Source: Persephonella marina EX-H1 (GTDB lineage: Bacteria; Aquificota; Aquificia; Aquificales; Hydrogenothermaceae). Taken from it: a stretch of DNA of 64,000 bases. Numbering within the stretch: position 1 is the first letter of the stretch; the number at the start of each line of letters is the position of its first letter. The notes beneath the pieces were generated by a model, which saw only the letters and a program-made list of their open reading frames with translations, was not told the origin of the DNA and ran no database searches. The translations under genes were made by a program, and so were the position numbers. Of this stretch, positions 16,895 through 25,453 are shown in pieces. Where the stretch lies: NCBI RefSeq assembly GCF_000021565.1, contig NC_012440.1, positions 62,001 to 126,000 on the forward strand, read 5' to 3'.

Positions 16895-17602
16895 TTGGCA
16901 CGTAAAAAGAAAGAGGAATGTCCCAGTGTTCCAGCATGGATAATAAGTTTCAGTGATTTGATGTCTCTGCTTTTAACATTTTTTATACTCCTTTACTCAA
17001 TGTCTGTTCTCGATATAAAAAAACTGATGAAATTCCTCTGGTACTTTCAGGGTGAGGAGGCATTTGTAGCAACAAAAACTGTTACTGTTATACCACCTAT
17101 AAGTCTTCTCCAGAAAGATATAGCCCTTGAGATAAAAAACAGGATAAAAAGAATTCTTCCAATGCACGCTTACCAGATAGAAGCTATAGAAAACTATATT
17201 GTTGTGAGACTTTTCAATGATGTGATATTCAAACCTGATTCTGCAGAGCTGACAGAAAAATCAAAAAAGGCCCTGAGAGGTGTTGCAAATGCTTTAAAGG
17301 CTCTTGATAAGGCCTATTCAGAAGTTTTAATAAACGGACATGCATATGTTGTTACAAAGGGTATTGATCCGTGGAAGCTTTCTATAAAAAGGGCTGTTGT
17401 CGTTGCACAGTACCTTATTGAGCATGGAGTTAATCCAGAGAAGATAGCTGTTACAGGTTATGGAAACACCAAACCTGTGTATACGTGGAACCATCCCCTT
17501 TTAAAAAGAAGAAATGACAGGGTAGAGATATTTATAAAACTTAAAGATTTCAGAGAAGATCTTATGAAAGATGAGAAGGTTAAAGGCGGTAAGAAGGATT
17601 AA
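16895..17602 (+). CDS. motB: Flagellar stator protein MotB (second copy)
   Basis: Paralogue of the preceding gene: same start MARKKKEECPS-PAWIISF, same membrane segment with Asp (FSDLMSLLLTFFILLYSM) and a C-terminal OmpA-like domain (FKPDSAELTEKSKKALRG, VTGYGNTKPV, NDRVEIFIK). The linker differs strongly from the first copy, and the OmpA domain has HAYV where the first has GHTDN, so its peptidoglycan binding may differ. The start is TTG, supported by SD agaggt 6 bases upstream. Both copies keep the ion-carrying Asp; they may form different stators with the single MotA. Confidence 0.9.
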   Translation: MARKKKEECPSVPAWIISFSDLMSLLLTFFILLYSMSVLDIKKLMKFLWYFQGEEAFVATKTVTVIPPISLLQKDIALEIKNRIKRILPMHAYQIEAIENYIVVRLFNDVIFKPDSAELTEKSKKALRGVANALKALDKAYSEVLINGHAYVVTKGIDPWKLSIKRAVVVAQYLIEHGVNPEKIAVTGYGNTKPVYTWNHPLLKRRNDRVEIFIKLKDFREDLMKDEKVKGGKKD

Positions 17603-17604
17603 TC

Positions 17605-17613
17605 TGGTATAAT
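17605..17613 (+). promoter_or_regulatory. Extended -10 promoter placed for leaderless rlmI mRNA
   Basis: TGG-TATAAT, an extended -10 box, with exactly 6 bases before the rlmI ATG and no SD in between. The expected start is the A of the ATG. There is no good -35, which extended -10 promoters do not need. Confidence 0.55.
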
Positions 17614-17619
17614 TACCGG

Positions 17620-18804
17620 ATGGTTAAAAAGGTTATACTTAACAGTTCAGGTGTTGATAAGATCAGTTCTCTCAATCCATGGATTTACAGGAAGGAGATT
17701 AAGAAGTTTCCTAAAGATGTGGAAAAAGGGGATATCGTTTATCTGTACTCATCAAAAGGTAATCTGTTAGGTACAGGATATATAAATCCTGAAAGCAAAA
17801 TATCTGTTCGTGTTTTAAGCTTTTTTAAAAAGAAGGATATAGATTTTGATTTTATAAAAGAAAGGATCTTAAAAGCCTACAGGAAAAGGTACAGACTATT
17901 AGAAAAGACAGATGCTGTAAGGGTTGTACATTCTGAAGCTGATGGCCTTCCCGGGCTGATAGTTGATCTTTACGACAGATACCTCTCTGTACAGATAAAT
18001 ACAGCGGGAATGGAAAGATTCAGGGAAAATATAATAAAAGCCCTGATTGATATCTTTGAGCCTGAGGGAATTGTTGAAAAATCAGATGAGAAATCAAGGG
18101 AGAAAGAAGGCTTAAAGACGGAAAATAAGGTTGTTTATGGTAAAGTCCCTGAAAGTATTGTTATTCATGAAAATGGAGTAAAGTTCTATATCCAGCTTGA
18201 GAAAGGCCAGAAAACAGGTTTTTATCTTGATCAGAGAATAAACAGGTTCATAGTTTCTGAGTATATTAAAGAGGGTGATTCCGTACTTGATCTTTTTTCT
18301 AACGCTGGTGGTTTCGGTATATATGCAGGTATTAAAGGAGCAAAAGATATAACATTCGTTGATATATCAAAAAATGCTGTATCTTTAATAGACAAAAACT
18401 GTGAACTGAACGGCATAAAGGGATACACCGTTTACAGGGAAAATGTTTTTAAATTTCTGACAGACTCCGGAAGTATGGATAAAAGGTATGATCTTATAAT
18501 TCTTGATCCCCCATCATTTGCGAAAAACAGATATGAGGTTAAAGATGCAATTAGAGGCTTTAAATTCCTTATATCAAGGAGTCTGGAGATATTAAATGAT
18601 GGAGGGTTTTTAGCTGTATTTTCCTGCTCTTACCATGTTTCGCTTGATGATCTGAAAAAAACCGTTCTTGATGTCTCAAAGAACATGAGATGTGGTGCGG
18701 AGATTGTTAAACATCTTTACCAGGATGAGGATCATCCCTATATTTTAAATATACCATTCTCCCTTTATCTTAAAGGTCTACTGATAAGAAAAAATGAAGA
18801 TTAA
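17620..18804 (+). CDS. rlmI: 23S rRNA (cytosine-5) methyltransferase, RlmI-like
   Basis: SAM-dependent RNA methyltransferase of 394 residues. An N-terminal PUA domain (about 1-75), a central EEHD-like insert, and a Rossmann methyltransferase domain with SVLDLFSNAGGFGIYA (motif I, near 220), the NPPY-type motif LDPPSFAKN and the catalytic Cys in SCSYHVS. This order fits RlmI, which makes m5C1962. Starts without SD after the extended -10 box. It overlaps prmC by 11 bases, and prmC overlaps murA, so the three are one transcription unit of translation and cell-wall genes. Confidence 0.88.
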   Translation: MVKKVILNSSGVDKISSLNPWIYRKEIKKFPKDVEKGDIVYLYSSKGNLLGTGYINPESKISVRVLSFFKKKDIDFDFIKERILKAYRKRYRLLEKTDAVRVVHSEADGLPGLIVDLYDRYLSVQINTAGMERFRENIIKALIDIFEPEGIVEKSDEKSREKEGLKTENKVVYGKVPESIVIHENGVKFYIQLEKGQKTGFYLDQRINRFIVSEYIKEGDSVLDLFSNAGGFGIYAGIKGAKDITFVDISKNAVSLIDKNCELNGIKGYTVYRENVFKFLTDSGSMDKRYDLIILDPPSFAKNRYEVKDAIRGFKFLISRSLEILNDGGFLAVFSCSYHVSLDDLKKTVLDVSKNMRCGAEIVKHLYQDEDHPYILNIPFSLYLKGLLIRKNED

Positions 18805-19636
18805 GGACCTGATCAGGATAGGCAGTGAAAGACTTAAAGAGGCTGGGATAAAAACACCTGTTACGGATACGCAGATACTTCTCTCTTACGTTTTAAAACT
18901 TCCAAGATGGAAGCTTATAACGGAGAGGGAGGAGGAAATACCAAAGGAAAAGGTTATGGAATTTTTTTCCCTTATAGAAAGAAGGGCTCAGAGGGAACCA
19001 CTTGCATATATAACAGGTGAAAAGGCATTTTACGGTCTTGATTTTAAGATAAAAAAAGGTGTTCTTATACCAAGACCCGAGACTGAGATACTTGTTGATG
19101 AGGTTTTAAAGAGAATTCCTGAGGATAAAAGAGTTTTGGGTCTTGAGATCGGAGTTGGTTCAGGGGTTATATCAATATCCCTTTTAAAGTACAGACATAA
19201 CCTTTTTATGTATGGTGTTGATATATCTGAGAAAGCTCTGGAACTTACAAGGGAAAATGCAAAAATTCACAGGGTTTCAAGTAGATTAAAACTTTTAAAA
19301 TCTGATCTTTTTAAAGATGTTCCACATATTAAGTTTGATTTTATAGTATCAAACCCACCTTATGTGTCTGCTGAGGAGTACGCTGGTCTTGAAGAAGAGG
19401 TTAAAAAAGAACCTGTTGAGGCATTGATAGGTGGTAAAGGGGGTATAGAATTTTACGAAAGGATAGTAAAAGAGGGTAAAATATATCTGAAAGAAAAAGG
19501 TTTTTTTGGATTTGAAATAGGTTATACCCAGTCGGATAGAGTTAAGAAGATACTACAGGATGAGGGTTTTAACGTAAAGGTATATAAAGACCTTCAGGAT
19601 TACGACAGGGTAGTTATAGGAGAGAGAAATGGTTGA
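18794..19636 (+). CDS. prmC: Peptide chain release factor N5-glutamine methyltransferase
   Basis: Methylates the GGQ glutamine of release factors RF1/RF2. The N-terminal helical domain (about 1-75) contains the family stretch REPLAYITGEKAFYGLDFKI; the SAM motif GLEIGVGSGVISI is near 115-128, and the signature SNPPYVS near 183-189 is the catalytic NPPY. The length of 280 is normal. Embedded in the rlmI-prmC-murA overlap series. Confidence 0.95.
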   Translation: MKIKDLIRIGSERLKEAGIKTPVTDTQILLSYVLKLPRWKLITEREEEIPKEKVMEFFSLIERRAQREPLAYITGEKAFYGLDFKIKKGVLIPRPETEILVDEVLKRIPEDKRVLGLEIGVGSGVISISLLKYRHNLFMYGVDISEKALELTRENAKIHRVSSRLKLLKSDLFKDVPHIKFDFIVSNPPYVSAEEYAGLEEEVKKEPVEALIGGKGGIEFYERIVKEGKIYLKEKGFFGFEIGYTQSDRVKKILQDEGFNVKVYKDLQDYDRVVIGERNG

Positions 19637-20915
19637 AATCAGAAGTAATACAGCAGATTATCTTGAGATATTGGGGGGAGAATCGCTTAAGGGGACTGTT
19701 GAGATATCAGGTGCAAAAAACTCTGCCCTTCCTGACATGGCAGCAACAATACTTACAGATGAGACCGTTGTACTTGAGAATGTTCCCGACCTCCTCGATG
19801 TTTTCACTATGAGATCACTTTTAAACCATATAGGTATGGAAGTTGATGAGCTTAGAAAAGGGGTTTTCCAGTTCAGACTCAGAGATATAAACTCACTTGA
19901 GGCTCCCTATGAGCTTGTCAGCAAAATGAGAGCTTCCATTCTTGTTTTAGGTGCTGTTCTGACAAGGTTCAGATACGCTAAGGTGGCCTTACCTGGTGGA
20001 TGTTCCATAGGAACCAGACCTGTTGATCTTCATCTTGAAGCTTTAAAGAAGATGGGTGCGAGAATAAAGGTTGAGCATGGATATATATATGCTGAGGCAC
20101 CTGGTGGACTTGAAGGAGCAGAGATAAACTTTCCAAAGATAACGGTGACAGGAACTGAGAATATAATGATGGCAGCTGTTCTCGCAAAGGGAAGAACGGT
20201 TATTAACAATGCAGCAAGAGAGCCTGAGGTTGTTGACCTTGCAGATATGCTTAAAAAGATGGGGGCTGATATAGAGGGAGAGGGAACAGAAAGAATAGTA
20301 ATAAACGGTGTTGAAAAACTGTCTGGAACGGTACACAGAATAATACCTGACAGGATAGAGGCAGGAACGTTTGCCATACTCTCTGCTCTTTTTGATGGGA
20401 ATATAACGATAAAAAACTATCCTGTTGAGTATCTTGAGTATGTACACAGGGTTTTTGAAAGGATAGGAATAAAGATCATCCAGATAGGTGAAAATCATAT
20501 CGCGGTTAAAAGGGAAGGGCGTTTAAAACCTGTTTTTGTGGAGACAAAAGAGTATCCTTATTTTCCTACAGATCTTCAGGCACAGCTTATGACGCTTCTC
20601 ACTGTGGTTGATGGGAACTCAAAGATCACTGAGAACATTTTTGAGAACAGGTTTATGCATGTTCCGGAGCTTCAAAGACTTGGAGCAAAGATAAAGATAG
20701 ACGGCAGAACTGCTTATATAAAAGGGGTTAGGAGACTGACAGGAGCTGAAGTAAGGGCAACAGATCTGAGGGCAAGTGCAGCAATGGTTATAGCAGGTCT
20801 TATAGCTGAAGGCAAAACAGTGATATACGATATATACCATCTTGATAGGGGGTATGAGAATATAGACCAGAAATTAAGAATGCTGGGGGCAAGGATTACG
20901 AGAGAAAGTCTTTAA
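19629..20915 (+). CDS. murA: UDP-N-acetylglucosamine 1-carboxyvinyltransferase
   Basis: First committed step of peptidoglycan synthesis, PEP transfer to UDP-GlcNAc. The catalytic Cys is in LPGGCSIGTRPVDLHL (fosfomycin target position; Cys kept). SGAKNSALPDMAATIL near the start and DLRASAAMVIAGL near the end are typical EPSP-synthase-fold motifs. The length is 428; usual length is 417-430, and the extra is N-terminal (MVEIRSNTADY), so a start a few codons later (at the Leu-Glu before the first strand) cannot be excluded. The 3' end overlaps the convergent sigma factor gene by 20 bases. Confidence 0.95.
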   Translation: MVEIRSNTADYLEILGGESLKGTVEISGAKNSALPDMAATILTDETVVLENVPDLLDVFTMRSLLNHIGMEVDELRKGVFQFRLRDINSLEAPYELVSKMRASILVLGAVLTRFRYAKVALPGGCSIGTRPVDLHLEALKKMGARIKVEHGYIYAEAPGGLEGAEINFPKITVTGTENIMMAAVLAKGRTVINNAAREPEVVDLADMLKKMGADIEGEGTERIVINGVEKLSGTVHRIIPDRIEAGTFAILSALFDGNITIKNYPVEYLEYVHRVFERIGIKIIQIGENHIAVKREGRLKPVFVETKEYPYFPTDLQAQLMTLLTVVDGNSKITENIFENRFMHVPELQRLGAKIKIDGRTAYIKGVRRLTGAEVRATDLRASAAMVIAGLIAEGKTVIYDIYHLDRGYENIDQKLRMLGARITRESL

Positions 20916-21741
20916 GATGTCTTTTCATAGCAAGGGCTCTGAGTTTTTTTAAAGCTCTCTGTTCAAGCTGTCTCACCCTTTCCCTTGAGATACCCAGGAT
21001 CTCACCTACCTCAGTTAATGTTTTTGGCTCCTCACCGTTCAGTCCGAACCTGTGCTCTATTATGGCCCTTTCCCTTTCATCAAGAACGTTAAGAAGTGTG
21101 TTAAGCTCTTTATGTAATGACTCTTCAACTATCTCTTTTTCAACATCCTCAGTTCCCTTTTTTGAAAGAACGTCAAGGAGCGTAAGATCCTCCCCTTCTT
21201 CACCGAGAGGTTTATCAAGGGAGTAAGGCATTCTCACAACCTGAAGGGCATTTTTTACCTTTTTAGGGCTTGCTCCTACTTTCTCTGCTATCTCTTCAAT
21301 TGTAGGCTCCCTTTTCAGCTCTTCTTTGAGCTTCTCGTATGTTTCTTTCACTTTACTTATGAACAGTGACTCTTTAACAGGTATTCTTACAGCCCCTGTC
21401 TGCTGGAATATAGTCTGCATAATAGCCTGTCTTATCCACCATACAGCGTATGATATGAATTTTACATCCCTCTCAGGATCAAACCTTTTCGCAGCCTCTA
21501 TAAGACCTAAATTTCCAGCGGCTATAAGATCTGTTAATGGAACACCCCATCCCATAAAGTTTTTTGCAACATTAACAACAAAACGTAGATTCCCTTCTAC
21601 AAGTTTTTTAAGAGCCTCTTTATCCCCCTTTTTTGCTCTTTTAGCAAGCTCCTTTTCTTCCTCAGGTGTTAAAAGGGGATGTTCTGCCATTTTCTGTATG
21701 TATAAGTTTAAGGTTGTTTGTTCTTTTTCTGTGTCTGCCAT
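20896..21741 (-). CDS. RNA polymerase sigma factor, sigma-70 family, RpoS/RpoD-like
   Basis: Directs RNA polymerase to promoters. Region 1.2 (about 10-40, LNLYIQKMAEHPLLTPEEE), region 2 (LTDLIAAGNLGLIEAAKRFDPERDVKFISYAVWWIRQAIMQ split over about 90-135), region 3 and region 4.2 with LTEVGEILGISRERVRQLEQRALKKLR near the C-terminus. With 281 residues and no long N-terminal extension it is a group 2 factor like RpoS rather than the primary RpoD. The RpoH-specific box was not seen. The promoter carries a 13-bp palindrome also found at the ferritin-like and peroxiredoxin genes, suggesting a stress role. The primary sigma factor is not in this window. Confidence 0.85.
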   Translation of the reverse strand: MADTEKEQTTLNLYIQKMAEHPLLTPEEEKELAKRAKKGDKEALKKLVEGNLRFVVNVAKNFMGWGVPLTDLIAAGNLGLIEAAKRFDPERDVKFISYAVWWIRQAIMQTIFQQTGAVRIPVKESLFISKVKETYEKLKEELKREPTIEEIAEKVGASPKKVKNALQVVRMPYSLDKPLGEEGEDLTLLDVLSKKGTEDVEKEIVEESLHKELNTLLNVLDERERAIIEHRFGLNGEEPKTLTEVGEILGISRERVRQLEQRALKKLRALAMKRHLKDFLS

Positions 21742-21763
21742 TTTCAGCCTCTTAATAGGTAAT

Positions 21764-21769
21764 ATTATA
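21764..21769 (-). promoter_or_regulatory. -10 box of the sigma factor gene
   Basis: TATAAT on the minus strand, directly next to the 13-bp palindrome at 21770-21782, which takes up the place between -10 and -35. No good -35 hexamer is seen, so an activator or an unusual sigma factor may be involved. Confidence 0.4.
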
Positions 21770-21782
21770 AATAGTAACTATT
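21770..21782. promoter_or_regulatory. Shared stress-promoter palindrome, copy 1
   Basis: Perfect 6-1-6 inverted repeat AATAGT-A-ACTATT upstream of and touching the -10 box of the sigma factor gene. Near copies lie at 44873-44885 and 57823-57835. Confidence 0.45.
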
Positions 21783-21867
21783 ACTGATACACCGTTTTAT
21801 GATATTATTCAGGATACTATTAACCTAATGCCAAATATTTTACTTTTCAACAAGTGAAAAAAGTGTG

Positions 21868-21886
21868 AAAAGGGCAAAAGCCCTTT
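21868..21886 (-). terminator. Terminator of aspS
   Basis: Minus strand: AAAGGGC, loop TTTT, GCCCTTTT. It overlaps the aspS stop codon. Confidence 0.7.
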
Positions 21887-23702
21887 ATACAGTTTCTTCA
21901 GGGATGTTAACCTCTATACCTAACTCCTCAAGCTGATCTTCCTGAACAAAATCAGGAGCATCAGTTAAAGGACATATACCTTTCTGTGTTTTAGGGAATG
22001 CTATAACATCCCTTATACTTTCTGAACCTGTCATAAGAGCTACTATCCTATCAAGTCCAAAGGCGAGACCACCGTGAGGTGGAGCACCGTACTTTAATGC
22101 GTTTATTAGAAATCCGAACTTTTCCTCTGCTTCCTCATCTGATATTCCAAGGAGCTCAAAAACCTTTTTCTGGATATGACTTGAGTGTATACGTATTGAT
22201 CCACCACCTATCTCTTCTCCGTTAAGAACAAGATCGTAAGCCCTTGATCTGAAGGATAGAGCCACCTTTTTATCCTGAATGGCCTCATCAAGTCTGTCTA
22301 TATCTTCCTCTTTTGGTGATGTAAATGGATGGTGAAGTGCAACAAGTCTACCCTCTTCCTCATCCCACTCTACAAGTGGAAAATCAACTACCCATACAAA
22401 CTCCCATACATTCTCGGGAATGAGTTTTAATTTTTCTGCAAGATGTTTTCTTAAAAATCCGAGAACTCTGTGTGTTATCTCGTAACTGTCCGCTATAAAT
22501 ATAAGCAGGTCTCCATTTTCCCCTTCCATTATCTCTTTTATTTTGTTGATCTGTTCTTCTGTGAAGAACTTAACTATTGGAGACTGTAATGAGCCGTCCT
22601 CATTTATCTTTATCCATGCCATACCTTTTGCACCGTATTTTTTAGCCTCTTCTGTAAGATCGTCTATCTCCTTTCTTGAGAACTTTGATCCACCTTTAAC
22701 ATTGATCCCTTTTACTATTCCGCCTTTCTCCACTGTATCCTTAAAGACCTTAAACTGGACATCCTTTGCTATATCTGTAATATCTTTAAGTTCAAGTGAG
22801 TATCTCAGGTCTGGTTTATCAGTTCCGTATCTCTCAATAGCTTCTGTATAGCTCATTCTTTTAAATGGAAGTTTCAGTTCTATCCCAAGTACCTTTTTAA
22901 ATATGTAATGTATAAGTCCTTCTGATACTGTTATAACATCCTCTTCATCAACAAATGACATCTCAAAGTCTATCTGTGTAAACTCAGGCTGTCTATCCTT
23001 TCTGAGGTCCTCATCTCTGAAACATTTTACTATCTGGAAGTATCTGTCTATCCCGCTTACCATAAGTATCTGTTTGAAAAGCTGTGGCGACTGTGGAAGG
23101 GCGTAAAACTTCCCCTTCTCAAGTCTCGCAGGGACAAGGAAATCCCTTGCACCTTCAGGTGTTGATTTTGTGAGCATAGGTGTCTCAACCTCTAAAAATC
23201 CATGTCCTGCAAGATACTCCCTTGTAGCCTGGTAAACCTCATGCCTGAGTATAAGCTTTTTCATCATCTCAGGTCTTCTAATATCAAGAAATCTGTATCT
23301 CAGTCTTACTTCCTCATGTGCACTTATCCCGTCCTCTATAGGGAATGGGAGGATATCGCATGTGTTTAATATTCTCAGCTCATCAACGGCTATCTCTATA
23401 GTTCCTGTTGGAAGTTTTGGGTTTTCAGTTCCTGCAGGTCTTCTCTGAACTCTCCCTCTAACTGCGAGAACATACTCAGATCTTACCTTCTTTGCCTTTT
23501 CATAGGCTTCTTTTGGACTTTTTGAAGGATCAATAACAACCTGAATTATCCCTTCTTTATCCCTCAGGTTTATAAATATAACACCACCGTGATCCCTTAC
23601 ACTGTCAGCCCATCCTAAAAGTCTGACCTCATCGCCTATGTTATTCTCGGTAAGTTCCCCACAGAAATAATCCCTTTTAAAATCTCCAAGTTTATCTATC
23701 AT
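21885..23702 (-). CDS. aspS: Aspartate--tRNA ligase
   Basis: Charges tRNA-Asp (class II synthetase). The N-terminal OB-fold anticodon domain (about 10-115, LLGWADSVRDHGGVIFINLRD) is followed by the catalytic core with motif 2 FRDEDLRKDRQPEFTQ, the bacterial GAD insertion (about 300-415) and motif 3 GLAFGLDRIVALM near the C-terminus. The length of 605 is normal for bacterial AspRS. It may be non-discriminating, also charging tRNA-Asn as in many bacteria without AsnRS; the sequence alone does not decide. Single gene with its own terminator; divergent from the TPR lipoprotein gene. Confidence 0.96.
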   Translation of the reverse strand: MIDKLGDFKRDYFCGELTENNIGDEVRLLGWADSVRDHGGVIFINLRDKEGIIQVVIDPSKSPKEAYEKAKKVRSEYVLAVRGRVQRRPAGTENPKLPTGTIEIAVDELRILNTCDILPFPIEDGISAHEEVRLRYRFLDIRRPEMMKKLILRHEVYQATREYLAGHGFLEVETPMLTKSTPEGARDFLVPARLEKGKFYALPQSPQLFKQILMVSGIDRYFQIVKCFRDEDLRKDRQPEFTQIDFEMSFVDEEDVITVSEGLIHYIFKKVLGIELKLPFKRMSYTEAIERYGTDKPDLRYSLELKDITDIAKDVQFKVFKDTVEKGGIVKGINVKGGSKFSRKEIDDLTEEAKKYGAKGMAWIKINEDGSLQSPIVKFFTEEQINKIKEIMEGENGDLLIFIADSYEITHRVLGFLRKHLAEKLKLIPENVWEFVWVVDFPLVEWDEEEGRLVALHHPFTSPKEEDIDRLDEAIQDKKVALSFRSRAYDLVLNGEEIGGGSIRIHSSHIQKKVFELLGISDEEAEEKFGFLINALKYGAPPHGGLAFGLDRIVALMTGSESIRDVIAFPKTQKGICPLTDAPDFVQEDQLEELGIEVNIPEETV

Positions 23703-23786
23703 CAGAGTTTTCCTCTCTATTGCATTTTTATTTTATTCAAGTTATTTATTATAACATCAAAACTTTCAGTATAAGCAGGTAGGGGG

Positions 23787-24350
23787 ATGCTTACAAGACT
23801 TTTTATTTTAATTTTTATCCCTCTCGTATTTCAGGGATGCATACCTTCTGAAGAGAACAGAGTTCCAACTGCAGAATACCAGAAAGGTTTGGGAAAAAAG
23901 ATAAGGAATGAAAAGGCTGCTAAGATATACAGAGCCACAGGTTACAAGTACTACAAACACGGAAATTATGAGAAGGCACTTGAGTTTTACAGTAAGGCTC
24001 TTTTGAAGTATAAGGAGCTCTCAAAGCTTTACCATCCTGAAGCAGCAGAACTATATCTCAAGATGGGTGATCTGTACTTAAAAATGGGGAACAATAAGGA
24101 GGCTTTACGTTTCTATTTTAAAGCATTAAAGATCTTTAAAAAATATTACGGAACCAACCATTTTCTCACAGCTATGGCTTATAGAGGTCTTGGATCTGTT
24201 TATGAGAAAATATCAGATTACAGAAAAGCCTACTACTTCTATAAAAAATCCTTACCAGCTTATGAACAGGAGTTTGGGGAAAACCACAGAAAGACAAGAA
24301 TGATAAAGGAAAAGTTGAAGGTTCTCTCACAGAAGATCAAGAATGGCTAG
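23787..24350 (+). CDS. TPR-repeat lipoprotein
   Basis: 187 residues. The signal peptide ends at the lipobox FQGC (C18), so it is membrane-anchored on the outer side of the inner membrane or in the outer membrane. Three TPR units follow (about 45-80, 88-120, 130-165) with the usual A/Y/G spacing (GNYEKALEFYSKAL, GNNKEALRFYFKALKIF, SDYRKAYYFYKKSL). Partner unknown. Its stop overlaps the convergent small gene by 4 bases. SD agggggatg-type sequence is close to the ATG. Confidence 0.7.
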   Translation: MLTRLFILIFIPLVFQGCIPSEENRVPTAEYQKGLGKKIRNEKAAKIYRATGYKYYKHGNYEKALEFYSKALLKYKELSKLYHPEAAELYLKMGDLYLKMGNNKEALRFYFKALKIFKKYYGTNHFLTAMAYRGLGSVYEKISDYRKAYYFYKKSLPAYEQEFGENHRKTRMIKEKLKVLSQKIKNG

Positions 24351-24643
24351 TTAGTATTACCAATCTCTCTGCTGTACCTTTCAGTAGCTCTCTCTATAAG
24401 CATTTCATACTGATCAAAAACATCCTTACATCCAGCTTTTCTTATCTGTATCTCAATATCAGGTCTGTTTCCTAACCTTTCAGCCTCTTTCAGACATCTG
24501 TCCAGCTCTTTCTTAAATCTGTCGTCCTTTTTATCAACCTCTTCCTGAACGTATCTCTCAAGTTTTTCCATATCAATCTCATCTGACAGCCCGCTAAACG
24601 AAAAAAGCAGTAAGAGAGAAAAACTAATCCTGAGCATAATCAT
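24347..24643 (-). CDS. Small secreted protein, function unknown
   Basis: About 98 residues from the ATG at 24643; a longer reading to 24670 is possible but overlaps the HAD gene more. A hydrophobic signal (MLRISFSLLLLFSFSG) is followed by a charged, helical mature part with two cysteines that may form a disulfide. It starts inside the end of the HAD phosphatase gene, so coupled translation is likely. No family recognised. Confidence 0.45.
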   Translation of the reverse strand: MIMLRISFSLLLLFSFSGLSDEIDMEKLERYVQEEVDKKDDRFKKELDRCLKEAERLGNRPDIEIQIRKAGCKDVFDQYEMLIERATERYSREIGNTN

Positions 24644-25400
24644 AGCTGTTAAGAACCTCACATATCTCATCCGGTTTTTTAATTCTGTACTCAGATTTTA
24701 TATGTCTGTTGTGGGGATGCTCAAAAAGTATGAATCTGACATTTTTTCCCTCTTCTTTATTAAAACTTTCTACCATCTGGAGATCGGCGTTAGTATCCCC
24801 TATGTAGAAAACAGGATTATCAAAATCAACCTTCTCAAAGAAAAGTTTCATTGGGTATGAGGAAGGTTTTCTAAGCTCCGGCTTAGGTATATCATCCTCG
24901 GTGATTATATAATCAAAATACTGGTAAAGATCAAACTGTTTAAATGAGTAATCAAGATCACTCTCAGGTCTTCCTGTTATAACGCCGAGTATGTCAGCTT
25001 TTTTACTCATCCTATCAAGAACATCATGTGGAAATATAAGTGTTTCCTTTTTTCTGTGTATTCTGTAAACATCCTCAAAGAACTCAACTAAGTTTTTGTA
25101 TTCAGGAAGGTCTATACCGGACTCATCACCAAATCTGTACATCTCCTCAAGATTTCTGCTGTAATCCTTAAAAACATCCTTGAACTGTTCAAGTGACATT
25201 CCTGATTTTGCGTAAAGAATTCCTGCTACAGATGCGTCCCAGTCGTTATTTATATTGAATGAGAACTTAATATCAAGAAGCTCTTCCTTAGGAATATCCT
25301 TCCCTGAGAAGTAATCAACAGTATCCTTTATTGAATAATGGTATGACTTTGAAACATCTATCAAAACCCCATCAACATCAAATATTATTATCATCTTCAC
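24624..25400 (-). CDS. HAD-superfamily hydrolase (subfamily IA phosphatase-like)
   Basis: 258 residues. Motif I IIFDVDGVLID (catalytic Asp pair D9/D11), motif II near GVITGRPESDLD (Thr), motif III Lys near PKPELRKPSS, motif IV GDTNADLQMV. A helical cap of about 100 residues lies between motifs I and II. The order fits the HAD-IA group that includes phosphoglycolate phosphatase-like enzymes; the substrate cannot be read from sequence. It lies downstream of argH with a 53-base gap and SD agaggtg. Confidence 0.8.
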   Translation of the reverse strand: MKMIIIFDVDGVLIDVSKSYHYSIKDTVDYFSGKDIPKEELLDIKFSFNINNDWDASVAGILYAKSGMSLEQFKDVFKDYSRNLEEMYRFGDESGIDLPEYKNLVEFFEDVYRIHRKKETLIFPHDVLDRMSKKADILGVITGRPESDLDYSFKQFDLYQYFDYIITEDDIPKPELRKPSSYPMKLFFEKVDFDNPVFYIGDTNADLQMVESFNKEEGKNVRFILFEHPHNRHIKSEYRIKKPDEICEVLNSYDYAQD

Positions 25401-25453
25401 CTCTCTTTTATTTTTTCAGGATTTAAGATATCTAATTTATATATATTTTCAAC

